From Ricordea florida (taxonomy: Eukaryota; Cnidaria; Anthozoa; Corallimorpharia; Ricordeidae), in the NCBI GenBank assembly GCA_949710005.1, contig OX453283.1, forward strand, positions 19,681,504 through 19,745,503: DNA of 64,000 bases. Direction: 5' to 3'. Of the stretch, positions 56,115 through 64,000 are shown in pieces. The notes under the pieces are model-generated. The model made no database searches and was not told where the DNA came from. It saw only the letters and a program-made list of their open reading frames with translations. The translations under genes and the position numbers were made by a program. Position 1 is the first letter of the stretch. Every line of letters begins with the position of its first letter.

Positions 56115-58052
56115 ATGGAGTTTGAAACGCTAAGAGAATCATCAATACTTGCGGGAACTGACGCTGTTGAGCACTCAAGCATTGCAAAAAACTGGACTAG
56201 TGACATGCAACAGAGTTTTCCTTATCAACACAAGAATCTTCTCGAAGATTTAATGGACACCATATTTAAGCTTAGTTGCGCACTAAAAGAAGAAACGAAA
56301 AACGAAATGAGTACTTCAAGCAGCTTTTGGGTAACTATATTCTTTCTTTCAATTTTTGCTTTTATAGTATTGGTTTCATTGGGTTTATCTTGCTTTGTTT
56401 TTATCGTTTCAATTATTGTAACAGCATATGCTCTTGTCCAGCACTTCATGTCGTATGTAGATGACTATGTAGAGAATGTTGTTATTTCGGCATTTGATGA
56501 TTGTGATATCTTAGACAAAGCTATTTACTCAACCGGAAATGTAAACAATTATTCAATAGTGACAATAAAGGCGAGAAAAGACATGAGATCTTGCAATGCG
56601 AAGTATGTTTACTATAATTATTGTCGTGTAAGGTTATGTAAACAGCGTGATCGTGAGCCGAGCAGACTACCACTACGAAGGCTGAAACGTCTAGAAAAGA
56701 AGAGCAAAAAGCCTAGGGACATTGTGTATGATTATCTTCGTTCAAATACACCTAAATCTTCTAAAATGCATGGTTATGTGAAGCTCAAAAAAATTAAAAG
56801 ATATGACATAAATACGAAAGCAACAAATCGATTTCTATATAAAGCTAGACAATATTTCTCATATTTTTCATGTAACAGGCCAATGTCTTTATATAAGACT
56901 CCGAGTCATGCAGCAAATGTTTGTAAATTTAAACTTCGTACAGACATAGAGAAGAATCCTGGACCTACTTCAGTAGAAACAGACCCTAGCAAAACAATAA
57001 GAGCGCCATATAGTCAAGGTAATGAATTGGTATTTGGACCAAATGCAGGACAACAATGTGCAGCAATGAGTTTGTGCTCTTTGATTTACAATTACAAAAT
57101 GGGAATAAACTCCACCAGTGATCTTGAGCAAATAATGAATATTGGAAATCAACTGTATTCAAGTTTGTCTCTGTTAGCCAGACAATCTTATTTAATGATA
57201 ACTGAGTTACCTACAATGTTAAATGTATTTGAAACTACCTACCAAGTTAGGTTCAGTGAAAGCTATAGTGGTACTGTAGATCAAGAAAACACTATGGAGG
57301 CATATCAGTACTGTACGTCTTTGCAAACAGCCTTTGAATCATTGATGTGTGAGAACTATAGGTCATTCATATTAACAGTAGGGTGTATAACTGTTGCTAT
57401 TTATTACACAAATAATGAAAAATTCAAAATATTTGATTCTCATGCAAGAGATTTGTATGGAAACAGCCATCCTCAAGGAACATGTGTTCTTTTAGAAGCA
57501 TTATCAGTAAATGATTTAGTACAATATTTTCAGAGTATACATTATAATGACACTTTGTTCGAAGTTAAAGGAATTCAAATTAATGAAGTTCAAAATGGCA
57601 TTACCGTACCAGTACTTCCTCAAAATCAAGCTGATAAAACCAACCAGTTTAATCTCAGTTGTGCTGTAGCGATATATTCACTTTGCTATGCAGTGATGAC
57701 ACCTTGTAGTTACTGGAATTCAACTGCATTAGGTACAATCATGAAAAATAGCAATGAGCTATACCACCTACCTTTTAACAAGAATTTAACTTTTGATTGT
57801 TTACCTAAAATTGTTAAAATTTATGGAGCTGAAGTAAGTGTCAACCTTTTGAATGCCAGAATTAAAGGGGTGCTATCATCTTCCTTACCTCAAAGCAAAT
57901 CAATCTTGGAGGATATTATAATACATAATTCTGAATGCACAGGATTTTTGATGTGGTTTGGCACTTACTGTATCTGTTGTATTTTAAGACCCACACGGAA
58001 GTCAAGATATATGTACTCTTGTTTGACATACAATGAAAGTCAGGTGCCTTAA
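56115..58052 (+). CDS. Helitron polyprotein N-terminus: membrane segment, 2A motif, tegument-type cysteine protease
   Basis: A 645-codon frame. Residues 70-115 hold two hydrophobic segments (FWVTIFFLSIFAFIVLVSLG), then a basic region to 270. Residues 277-284 are DIEKNPGP, a full match to the 2A peptide core D-x-E-x-NPGP. After it comes a cysteine-protease-like domain: Q-C pair in GPNAGQQCAAMSLCSLIYNY and Asp-x-His in FKIFDSHARDLYG, the Cys/Asp/His plan of herpesvirus large-tegument (UL36-type) deubiquitinases, a domain also known in Helitron polyproteins. A second, diverged copy starts SCAVAIYSLCYAVM with no DSH. The TAA at 58050 is in frame with coding that continues beyond. Confidence 0.72.
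   Translation: MEFETLRESSILAGTDAVEHSSIAKNWTSDMQQSFPYQHKNLLEDLMDTIFKLSCALKEETKNEMSTSSSFWVTIFFLSIFAFIVLVSLGLSCFVFIVSIIVTAYALVQHFMSYVDDYVENVVISAFDDCDILDKAIYSTGNVNNYSIVTIKARKDMRSCNAKYVYYNYCRVRLCKQRDREPSRLPLRRLKRLEKKSKKPRDIVYDYLRSNTPKSSKMHGYVKLKKIKRYDINTKATNRFLYKARQYFSYFSCNRPMSLYKTPSHAANVCKFKLRTDIEKNPGPTSVETDPSKTIRAPYSQGNELVFGPNAGQQCAAMSLCSLIYNYKMGINSTSDLEQIMNIGNQLYSSLSLLARQSYLMITELPTMLNVFETTYQVRFSESYSGTVDQENTMEAYQYCTSLQTAFESLMCENYRSFILTVGCITVAIYYTNNEKFKIFDSHARDLYGNSHPQGTCVLLEALSVNDLVQYFQSIHYNDTLFEVKGIQINEVQNGITVPVLPQNQADKTNQFNLSCAVAIYSLCYAVMTPCSYWNSTALGTIMKNSNELYHLPFNKNLTFDCLPKIVKIYGAEVSVNLLNARIKGVLSSSLPQSKSILEDIIIHNSECTGFLMWFGTYCICCILRPTRKSRYMYSCLTYNESQVP
56943..56966 (+). other. 2A-like ribosome-skipping motif
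   Basis: Codons for D-I-E-K-N-P-G-P within LRTDIEKNPGPTSVE. Skipping would separate the membrane-basic N-terminal part (283 residues) from the protease part, which would begin with Pro. Confidence 0.8.
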
Positions 58053-59217
58053 ATACAATTTATCAAAAGCATAAATAGTATAGCTTCTCTTGTCGAGGTT
58101 ATTAGCACTATACAGAAGAAAAACCAATTTACAGAGCATTATGACATACAGTTTTTATGTTGTTCATGTAATAATCTTGACAGAAGTGAACGCAAAAAGA
58201 TAATGAAAAATCAGAGAGATAAGATATATTATGATAACATGGAACCATCTAAAAAGAAAAAGTTATCTGAGAAAAAAATACAAAAAAATGGATTCTGCAA
58301 AGAAACGTAAACTATTTAATAGAAATGCTGAAAAATATAAATCAATAGACAGTAGAAAGAAAAAAGAATTAATTAATAATGCTCAACAAAGGAAGAAAGA
58401 AAATTGCCAGAGAAATAAGACCAATGACATTTCTTACTGTATAGAACAGTTTAAGAAGAAAATAAAAGAAGGTCCATATTACATTTGCTGTGTCTGTAAC
58501 AGAGGTCTATATAAGAAATCTGTCTTAAAGTTAATTCCTAGTATGTATCCTTGTCAGGACATTTTTAACAGACATGTATCATATGATAAAGAGGAATACA
58601 TCTGTAAGACATGTCGCTCAAAAGCCATACAAGGCAGACTTCCGTGTCAAGCAGTTGTAAACAAGTTGTGTGTTGATGACATTCCTACAGAACTACAGTC
58701 ACTTAAAAAGCTAGAGCAAGTTTTAATAGCACAGCGCATAGTATTTGAAAAGATTGTTGTTATGCCTAAAGGACAGCAGAGGAAAATTAAAGGAGCAATT
58801 TGTAATGTACCAGTTCAATGTGATCAGACGTGTAGCATATTACCTCGTCCACCAGAAAGATCTGGCATTATTCTTCTTAAATTAAAACGCAAACTTCAGT
58901 TCAGTGGACATGTTTATTTTGAAGCTGTTAGACCAGAAATTGTGATTTCGGCACTAAATTGGTTAAAAGTCAACAATCCATTATATAAAAAAACAGAGAT
59001 TAATTGTACAAACTTTGGTATAGATTTTACAAATACACCTGAGAATGAAGATAATGACAACTCGTTAGGAGATAACTCCTCGACAAATAATTTTGATAAT
59101 ACATCAGGAAAGAGTATTAATTCTGATATCTCCCCAAAAAATCCTAAAGAAAATAATTGTGATTCTTCAGATGGTCATGAACAAGCACAAAATTATGAGG
59201 AAGAGGTAGATGACCCC
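58053..59217 (+). pseudogene. Helitron DUF6570-like region, truncated
   Basis: Directly after the TAA the same frame reads FIKSINSIASLVEVISTIQ and FLCCSCNNLDRSERKK to about 58280, where an A-run indel shifts to the frame open until 59271. That frame has a basic repeat region (DSAKKRKLFNRNAEKYKSI), a Cys-rich site (CCVCNRGLYKKSV, CKTCRSKAIQ), LKKLEQVLIAQRIVFEKI and RSGIILLKLKRKLQFSGHV, and ALNWLKVNNPLYKK. This is the DUF6570-type module that precedes Rep and helicase in Helitrons. Sense stops at DDPL, where a TTAA element has inserted, so the HUH Rep and PIF1-type helicase are lost. Confidence 0.7.
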
Positions 59218-59221
59218 TTAA

Positions 59222-60403
59222 CCCTTTGGTGCCTGCCCCAAAAAAGGTCATTTTTGACATGTTTTAATTAACTAGGGCTAGTTCCGGATATATTCAACCA
59301 ATTTTGCCATGCTATATCTCATTTTAAGGCTAATACAATGGACTTCAAGACTATTGTGTTTTTTCTTAATTTTCTCTTTTAATGAATTAATGTATGCTAA
59401 TTTATTCCACTAATTATGTCACGCAACACACATGTTTTGAAGTAAATGGTCTATAACTTCTGCTGCTTACATAGAATTAAAAACTGTTAAAATAAAACTT
59501 TTTTCTGATCATATAATGGATCTTTTGTGAAAATTTGAATGAAATTGAATGGAAATTGAAAAAGTTATACCTATTTCTTTCCGGTGCCTTCACACGGACT
59601 ATTTTGCCTTTTCTCTACTTGTTGAGATATCGCCAATGCAAGTGCATGTTGGCCAAGGAAGTCAAACAAAATTAAATATCAGTTATTAAAAAACAAATAA
59701 CTTGAATATTTTAACATCCAGTTAACAAAAATATTAACCTGCTTGCACCACAGCCGGACACGTAAACCCCAAAAAAACCACCACCGTGACTTGGTGGAAA
59801 AAGGGGACCGTGTACCCCCAACCTGTGCTATGATGCTACCTTTGGGGTTTTAAGGTGCCTTAACCTAACAAAGAACAATCTTAAACAATTAAAAATGTCT
59901 ACAAAAAGTCATTTAGGGTGTGGGTAGTCCTTGCTGTGCCATATTTCAAAGCAGTTTTTATCCGGTAGGCAGTGAAGACTAACTTGACATTGTGGTGCAT
60001 TACAGTAGGTTTTGACCATTTGCTCCTTCTTTGTAGCTGTATAGCAAACTTTGCAGTTCTTTCCCTTTGCAGAAAACTTAATCATATGAACAGTTTCAAA
60101 CTCTCCAGGTTCCCTTTTTGGGGGCTTGAACTGAATCCATATTACTGAAAGGGAAAGAAGTATCAGCTGAATTTAGAGGAAATATTTCAACCAGCTAAGG
60201 CAAAAATGCATCACTAACATGAAATAAATTCTGTTTATTATGTTGAGCTAGATCTACAACAATTCACGATCATAAAAGACTATAAAACAAAAACACTTGC
60301 ATTTCTGATCTTGCCATGTTATCTGATCAAAGGTCATGAAGAGGTAGGATGTTTACTGATGATAAATAAATCTAATAAAAAGTTGCCTTTAGAGAGGTGT
60401 ATT
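59222..60403 (-). mobile_element. piggyBac-like element, 3' part
   Basis: TTAA at 59218-59221 followed by CCCTTTGGTGCC forms a piggyBac-type end inside the Helitron gene. The transposase's last exon lies on the minus strand, closest to this end, as expected. Its other end is not found; the viral-type block begins near 60404. Confidence 0.65.
59909..60144 (-). pseudogene. piggyBac transposase C-terminal cysteine-rich exon
   Basis: After a TTTCAG acceptor the minus strand reads WIQFKPPKREPGEFETV, then CKVCYTATKKE, YCNAPQCQVSLHC and NCFEIWHSKDYPHPK before the stop. The C..C...C...C...C...CF..WH pattern is the C-terminal zinc domain that binds piggyBac ends. The catalytic DDD part is absent. Confidence 0.72.
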
Positions 60404-60640
60404 AGGGGGATTCTAGGACAAGTATTTTATCAGAGATTTATCAGAGATTTTATCAGAGATTTTTTTAGTTAGGTTAAAACTTTATCAGAGATTTACCAAG
60501 GATTTTACCAAGGATTTTAACAAGGATTCTAGGACAAAAAATTTATCAGAGATTTTACTAAGAAATTAATTTTGTCCAAGGATTTTAACAAGGATTTCAG
60601 ATTTTGTCCAAGGATTTTATCAGGGATTTCAGAAAAAAAA
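60404..60640. repeat. Terminal tandem repeats of the viral-type element
   Basis: About five ATTTTATCAGAG and seven ATTTTAACAAGG/CCAAGG 12-13-base units, with GGATTCTAGGACAA at both 60409 and 60525. Confidence 0.82.
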
Positions 60641-60689
60641 AATGAATTTCTAAAACAGATTTAAAAAAATAATATTATAATAAAAAAAG

Positions 60690-61154
60690 ATGGAACGGCT
60701 AACAGTAAAACAATTGAAAGCCCTCGCCAAAGAACGAGGTATTAAAGGATATTCCAGAATGCTTAAAGCCGAACTCATTGAAGCTATAACACAAGCACAA
60801 GCACCTCAAGTAAATAAAGGTAAACTAATCGAAGATCTAACACAACCAAAAACTAATAAGTATAAGTGTCTTCATGGTAAAATAAAATATATCTGTAAGT
60901 TATGTGGTGGATCTCAAATATGTGAACACAACAGACAGAAATCACGTTGTAAAGAATGCAACGGTGGTAGTATTTGTGAGCATAAACGGGAGAGGTATAT
61001 ATGTAAAGACTGTAAAGGTAAAGGAATATGTATTCATGGAAGACAAAGATGTTTTTGTAAAGAGTGCGGAGGATCTCAAATGTGTGAACACAACAGACAG
61101 AAGTCGCAATGTAAAGAATGTCACACAATAAAAGATACAAAACAAAAACATTAA
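60690..61154 (+). CDS. SAP/Rho-N domain protein with Cys/His repeat array
   Basis: 154 codons. Residues 1-33 (MERLTVKQLKALAKERGIKG) form a SAP or Rho-N-type helical DNA-binding motif. Residues 58-147 hold six tandem units of about 14-16 residues, such as ICEHNRQKSRCKECNGG and MCEHNRQKSQCKECH, each with C-x-H and C-x2-C, a metal-binding array of the kind seen in large and mid-size DNA viruses. Probably a DNA- or RNA-binding regulator or packaging factor; role inferred. It converges on the structural gene cluster, 35 bases away. Confidence 0.7.
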   Translation: MERLTVKQLKALAKERGIKGYSRMLKAELIEAITQAQAPQVNKGKLIEDLTQPKTNKYKCLHGKIKYICKLCGGSQICEHNRQKSRCKECNGGSICEHKRERYICKDCKGKGICIHGRQRCFCKECGGSQMCEHNRQKSQCKECHTIKDTKQKH

Positions 61155-61189
61155 GTTATATAACGCAAGTCAGTGTTACATAACAAAAT

Positions 61190-62725
61190 TTATCGAAATA
61201 GATACCATGCTAATCCACCAGCTACAACCATAAATGTTAATATATTCTTTTCATGTTGCGTTGAGTCTATATTATTTTCATGTTTCGTTGAGTATGTTTT
61301 CATTGAGGGTTTTGGTTTCGTTTCAGTTCTATGAGGTAACTTTAACTTTGAAGATCCCATGTTATGTTTTATTCCAACCTGTTTTGCTTCAGTGTTTAGG
61401 GAATTATTCACTCCAAAATTCATATCGCTACTAGCTTTCATAAGTTTATTATTAAAACCAGTCACACTCTCTGTATTGATTATCATATTACTAGGCATTA
61501 ACCATACACCAGGAGCAATAGCTAAATCAAGCCGTAATTTCGCTTCCTGTACAGCTAATTGATATCTTTGGATAGAACTAGAAATGTCATTCTCAATCAC
61601 ACTACTTTCAAATAAAGCCAAGAATTCTTGTTGAGTCTCGATAGCTCCACCACCATTACCATAAATTGAATTTCTAGTGTTGACTTGCGCCCCTAATATA
61701 CAGTAAACAAAAGCTTCAGCAGATCGATTCAATCTACCAAGTCCAGCTTTAGTGAGTCCATGACCACTAGTTGGGATAAACCAGGCATATTGGAAATCAG
61801 CAAAATCATCATTACGGATAAATGAGATTAGATCTCCCTTTTCCTTCTTACCTCCTTCATCAGCAAATTTACCACCTTCACCAGGCCACTGATCAGCTTC
61901 AACATCATAATTCCTTACAATATGAACATTTTGATTTCCTCCACCTCTTCCATTGTATCCAGCACCATAATCAATAAATATATCCCCTAATCCTCCATTT
62001 CGACCACCTTTCCATCTAAAATCAGAATTATTAGCAATTCCAAATTCAGCACACAATCTTTGATAAGCGATTTTACTATAGGGATTATTATTTATTACAA
62101 AAGGTTGCTCATCAGGTAGGGGAAGACTCAATTCATACAGTATTCGTCTTATTGTGAAATATATATGAAACTTAATGAAGCTACTAACGACTTTAGGATA
62201 ATTTAGGCTCTCAAAAGGACTTATACCACAACCAGATGTCGCACACCACACTGCAAAGTTTAGTTGTTGAGGCCAATAATTCATATCAGGAGCATTCAAC
62301 CATTTTCTACTCTGTTTACCAAACTTGAAAGTCACAACTTGGGATGTAAATATGTTACTCATCTTAGCAGTGAACTTTTTAGTATTGGACACGTATATAT
62401 CCAATGAGGTTAGCATTTTTGTTATGTTACTTGTAAAGTCATCAAAATCAATGGCAGGTATTGGGTAAGATCGATTGGTTATAGTTAAACTCTTTGGGAA
62501 TGAACTCAATGCATCATCATCCAATCCTAAATCTTTCCATAAAAGTCTTTTCAAAAGGGGTGATAGTTCATCAGTCCATGTTTTTCCAGTGGGATCATCA
62601 TAAGACATGATTGTTGTACCATCAACTTTCCACCTAATGTAACCACCATACGGATCAGCTACAACTTCGAATTGACCATGATCAGCCTTTGGATACTTTT
62701 TTCTGAAATCATTAAGTAAGCCCAT
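61190..62725 (-). CDS. 511-residue viral-type structural protein candidate, C-terminal membrane anchor
   Basis: Starts MGLLNDFRKKYPKADHG and ends with a single hydrophobic helix, ILTFMVVAGGLAWYLF. The middle is rich in aromatic, Gly and Asn residues (a Gly-rich loop IDYGAGYNGRGGGNQN at about 250). Start overlaps the preceding gene's stop by 14 bases. Family not recognised with certainty. Size, position last in a minus-strand cluster and the tail anchor suggest a virion or membrane-associated protein. No breaks. Confidence 0.6.
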   Translation of the reverse strand: MGLLNDFRKKYPKADHGQFEVVADPYGGYIRWKVDGTTIMSYDDPTGKTWTDELSPLLKRLLWKDLGLDDDALSSFPKSLTITNRSYPIPAIDFDDFTSNITKMLTSLDIYVSNTKKFTAKMSNIFTSQVVTFKFGKQSRKWLNAPDMNYWPQQLNFAVWCATSGCGISPFESLNYPKVVSSFIKFHIYFTIRRILYELSLPLPDEQPFVINNNPYSKIAYQRLCAEFGIANNSDFRWKGGRNGGLGDIFIDYGAGYNGRGGGNQNVHIVRNYDVEADQWPGEGGKFADEGGKKEKGDLISFIRNDDFADFQYAWFIPTSGHGLTKAGLGRLNRSAEAFVYCILGAQVNTRNSIYGNGGGAIETQQEFLALFESSVIENDISSSIQRYQLAVQEAKLRLDLAIAPGVWLMPSNMIINTESVTGFNNKLMKASSDMNFGVNNSLNTEAKQVGIKHNMGSSKLKLPHRTETKPKPSMKTYSTKHENNIDSTQHEKNILTFMVVAGGLAWYLFR

Positions 62726-63362
62726 TTTTTAAATCAATCTCATAATTCCATCCTACAGGCGTTCTCTCAAATGACATTTTCAACGTACGGGACCGGTTAG
62801 ATCCTTTAATATTTCTTGCATCTGATTCATATTTAAGTTTTTTTTTAGTATCTTTCCTGTATTTTTGACGGATTTCAAGTTTTAGTTTTTCAAACTTATC
62901 AACCTCTGCTAAAATTATCGAAAATTCTTGGTCAGAGATAGCGTTATCTTTCAGTGCCTTTGAAACCAAGTCGTGAATGGTATTTACTTTTGCTTTTGCC
63001 AGAGAAACTGTCTGTTCGTGTTTACTAACTTTATGTGAAAGTCGTTTAGAAGCCGCACCGAATCCGACTGATATCCCACCACAAAGACCACCCACCGCTC
63101 CTAATGGGATACCAACAACAGCACCAAAACCAGTAAGAGAGGTTCCCAGTCCACTTGCAGATAGGATAACTGAAACCACCCCACTACCAACACTGATTTT
63201 AGTAAATATACCCCTCGCTCTATTGTATTTTTTCCTAACATCCTCATAATGTCTAATTTCCTTTTGAAGATTATGTACTACTTCACACGATTTTTGAAGC
63301 CTGAAATTGTTTGGGTCTCCATTCATAGGAACTTGTGGATAAATTCTATTGTAGTCTTCCAT
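62712..63362 (-). CDS. Coiled-coil protein with Gly-rich hydrophobic hairpin
   Basis: ATG at 63362 (MEDYNRIYPQVPMNGD); an earlier TTG is possible but not needed. Residues 15-45 are helical and charged; residues 50-95 are a Gly/Ala/Val-rich hydrophobic stretch (SGVVSVILSASGLGTSLTGF) that could cross or disrupt membranes; a second helical region follows (LVSKALKDNAISDQEFSIIL). Begins 11 bases after the upstream gene. A membrane-active or internal virion protein is plausible; unproven. Confidence 0.6.
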   Translation of the reverse strand: MEDYNRIYPQVPMNGDPNNFRLQKSCEVVHNLQKEIRHYEDVRKKYNRARGIFTKISVGSGVVSVILSASGLGTSLTGFGAVVGIPLGAVGGLCGGISVGFGAASKRLSHKVSKHEQTVSLAKAKVNTIHDLVSKALKDNAISDQEFSIILAEVDKFEKLKLEIRQKYRKDTKKKLKYESDARNIKGSNRSRTLKMSFERTPVGWNYEIDLKNGLT

Positions 63363-63373
63363 ATTTTTACAAA

Positions 63374-63760
63374 TCAACAGGAAATCTTTAAATGAATTCG
63401 AAAAGGTTGGTTATTTAAGTTAGGCTTTCTTCCCTTTTCATCTAAAAGCCATAAAGTAAAGTAGTTGACTGGATTTTTGGTTTGTGGAACTCTTAAACAA
63501 GGATGCTTATGAGATGGAATAACAGCTAGTAGTTGTGTGGGTTTAAGTTCTTCATTTCCACCGCTGAGGTTAAAACAATTGGAATATGAAGACTTTGGCT
63601 CTATAAGATCACACATTAAGTAAAAAGGAGATTCATACGACGATTGATGAATGTAACTAACTTGCATTTGTATCTCTTTTACATGGGTTAAGGGAGGATC
63701 TAGATAAATTCTTGTTTCAGGAGTTAGCATATCGATATATAGAAACGTTGTATCATTCAT
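63374..63760 (-). CDS. 128-residue beta-rich protein, possible single jelly-roll
   Basis: MNDTTFLYIDMLTPETRIYL, then alternating hydrophobic strands (EIQMQVSYIH, FYLMCDLIEP, TQLLAVIPSH, YFTLWLLDE) ending IHLKISC. Predicted all-beta from the pattern, with length and strand number fitting a small jelly-roll capsid or fibre-base protein. It starts 8 bases after the upstream gene's stop. Function is a guess from fold and context. Confidence 0.55.
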   Translation of the reverse strand: MNDTTFLYIDMLTPETRIYLDPPLTHVKEIQMQVSYIHQSSYESPFYLMCDLIEPKSSYSNCFNLSGGNEELKPTQLLAVIPSHKHPCLRVPQTKNPVNYFTLWLLDEKGRKPNLNNQPFRIHLKISC

Positions 63761-63768
63761 GTTTTTAC

Positions 63769-64000
63769 TTAGCGCCTCTTCTTTTTAAATTGTTCCACAA
63801 AATATAGAACCACAGCCATTATCAACAACCAAGCGTTCTTACCTAAAAACCCAATAACATCCCCAGCTGTTTTGAACAGAAAGCTCACGATAGCTCCAAC
63901 CATTCCAGGCAATACTTCACCAAGTTTCTTACCAATATCTTTCAAACCATTACCAACACCTTTACCCAATTTGGTTAGACCTTTAGAAAGATTAGAAACG
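63769..64000 (-). CDS. Membrane-active viral-type protein, N-terminus off the window
   Basis: The frame stays open to base 64000, so the start lies outside. The visible 77 residues show amphipathic Gly/Lys helices (GKGVGNGLKDIGKKLGEVLP), a hydrophobic stretch (MVGAIVSFLFKTAGDVIGFL), a second membrane helix (AWLLIMAVVLYFVEQF) and a basic KKKRR end. This suits an internal virion lytic or membrane protein. Confidence 0.6.
   Translation of the reverse strand, partial: VSNLSKGLTKLGKGVGNGLKDIGKKLGEVLPGMVGAIVSFLFKTAGDVIGFLGKNAWLLIMAVVLYFVEQFKKKRR

Larger units (their letters stand above)
60404..64000. mobile_element. End of a Maverick/Polinton-like or related endogenous DNA virus
   Basis: From AGGGGGATTC at 60404 to the window edge: a repeat-rich terminus, one plus-strand gene and four minus-strand genes packed with gaps of 8-35 bases or a 14-base overlap, all open. 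Such density is unlike the rest of the window and viral in style. No polymerase, integrase or major capsid is within view, so the group is an inference. Confidence 0.55.

Overview
The window reads as accessory sequence from an animal nuclear genome. It is AT-rich, has spliced genes with GT-AG (and one GC-AG) introns, and is packed with layered transposable elements (TEs). The mix of families (CR1/L2- and RTE-like LINEs, a Penelope-like element with a hammerhead ribozyme, BEL and Gypsy retroelements, Kolobok-, IS3/Ginger-, Tc1-, pogo-, hAT- and piggyBac-like DNA transposons, a Helitron, and a Maverick-like viral block) fits a cnidarian, most likely an anthozoan such as a coral. That assignment is an inference from family resemblance, not a database match. 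I found no rRNA, tRNA, CRISPR array or bacterial operon.

Layout, left to right. 1-3.3 kb: decayed LINE on the minus strand. 3.67-7.22 kb: a 3.5-kb DNA transposon with 265-bp inverted repeats and a 7-bp target duplication, carrying an integrase-fold transposase and a second gene. 7.72-15.85 kb: an 8.1-kb TTAA-flanked element with a multi-exon DDE transposase (minus) and a two-exon accessory gene (plus); two TA-flanked MITEs sit inside it. The transposase gene ends in stem-loops that look like histone mRNA 3' ends. 16-18.1 kb: transposase and LINE fragments, a 214-bp MITE, a 22-bp minisatellite. 19-21.5 kb: BEL-type gag remnant and fragments. 21.6-23.6 kb: Tc1-like element with a perfect 40-bp inverted repeat inside. 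26.7-29.7 kb: palindromic tandem array, a direct duplication, and an 822-bp MITE whose insertion can be read against an empty copy of its site. 29.7-33.1 kb: LINE remnants interrupted by a Penelope-like element with a complete hammerhead ribozyme. 33.57-34.57 kb: pogo-like element. 36.4-36.8 kb: minisatellite.

37.6-41.4 kb holds the best candidate for a non-TE gene: five exons with agreeing phases, encoding a P-loop NTPase-like protein, with one frameshift. 43-46.4 kb: satellite, LINE piece and a SWIM zinc-finger pseudogene. 48.4-51.9 kb: Gypsy-type retrotransposon, gag-pol largely open but cut off at the start of integrase. 52.0-54.4 kb: an open 778-codon hAT-type transposase gene. 56.1-59.2 kb: N-terminal part of a Helitron polyprotein with a 2A-like motif, a herpesvirus-tegument-like cysteine protease domain and a DUF6570-like region, cut by a piggyBac-like element at a TTAA. 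60.4 kb to the right edge: a compact block of five intact, tightly packed viral-type ORFs that runs off the window and is probably the end of a Maverick/Polinton-like or related endogenous DNA virus.

The genes do not form one pathway. The region is a landing zone in which elements have inserted into each other, and the intact reading frames (hAT, Gypsy pol, viral block) are probably the youngest layers.
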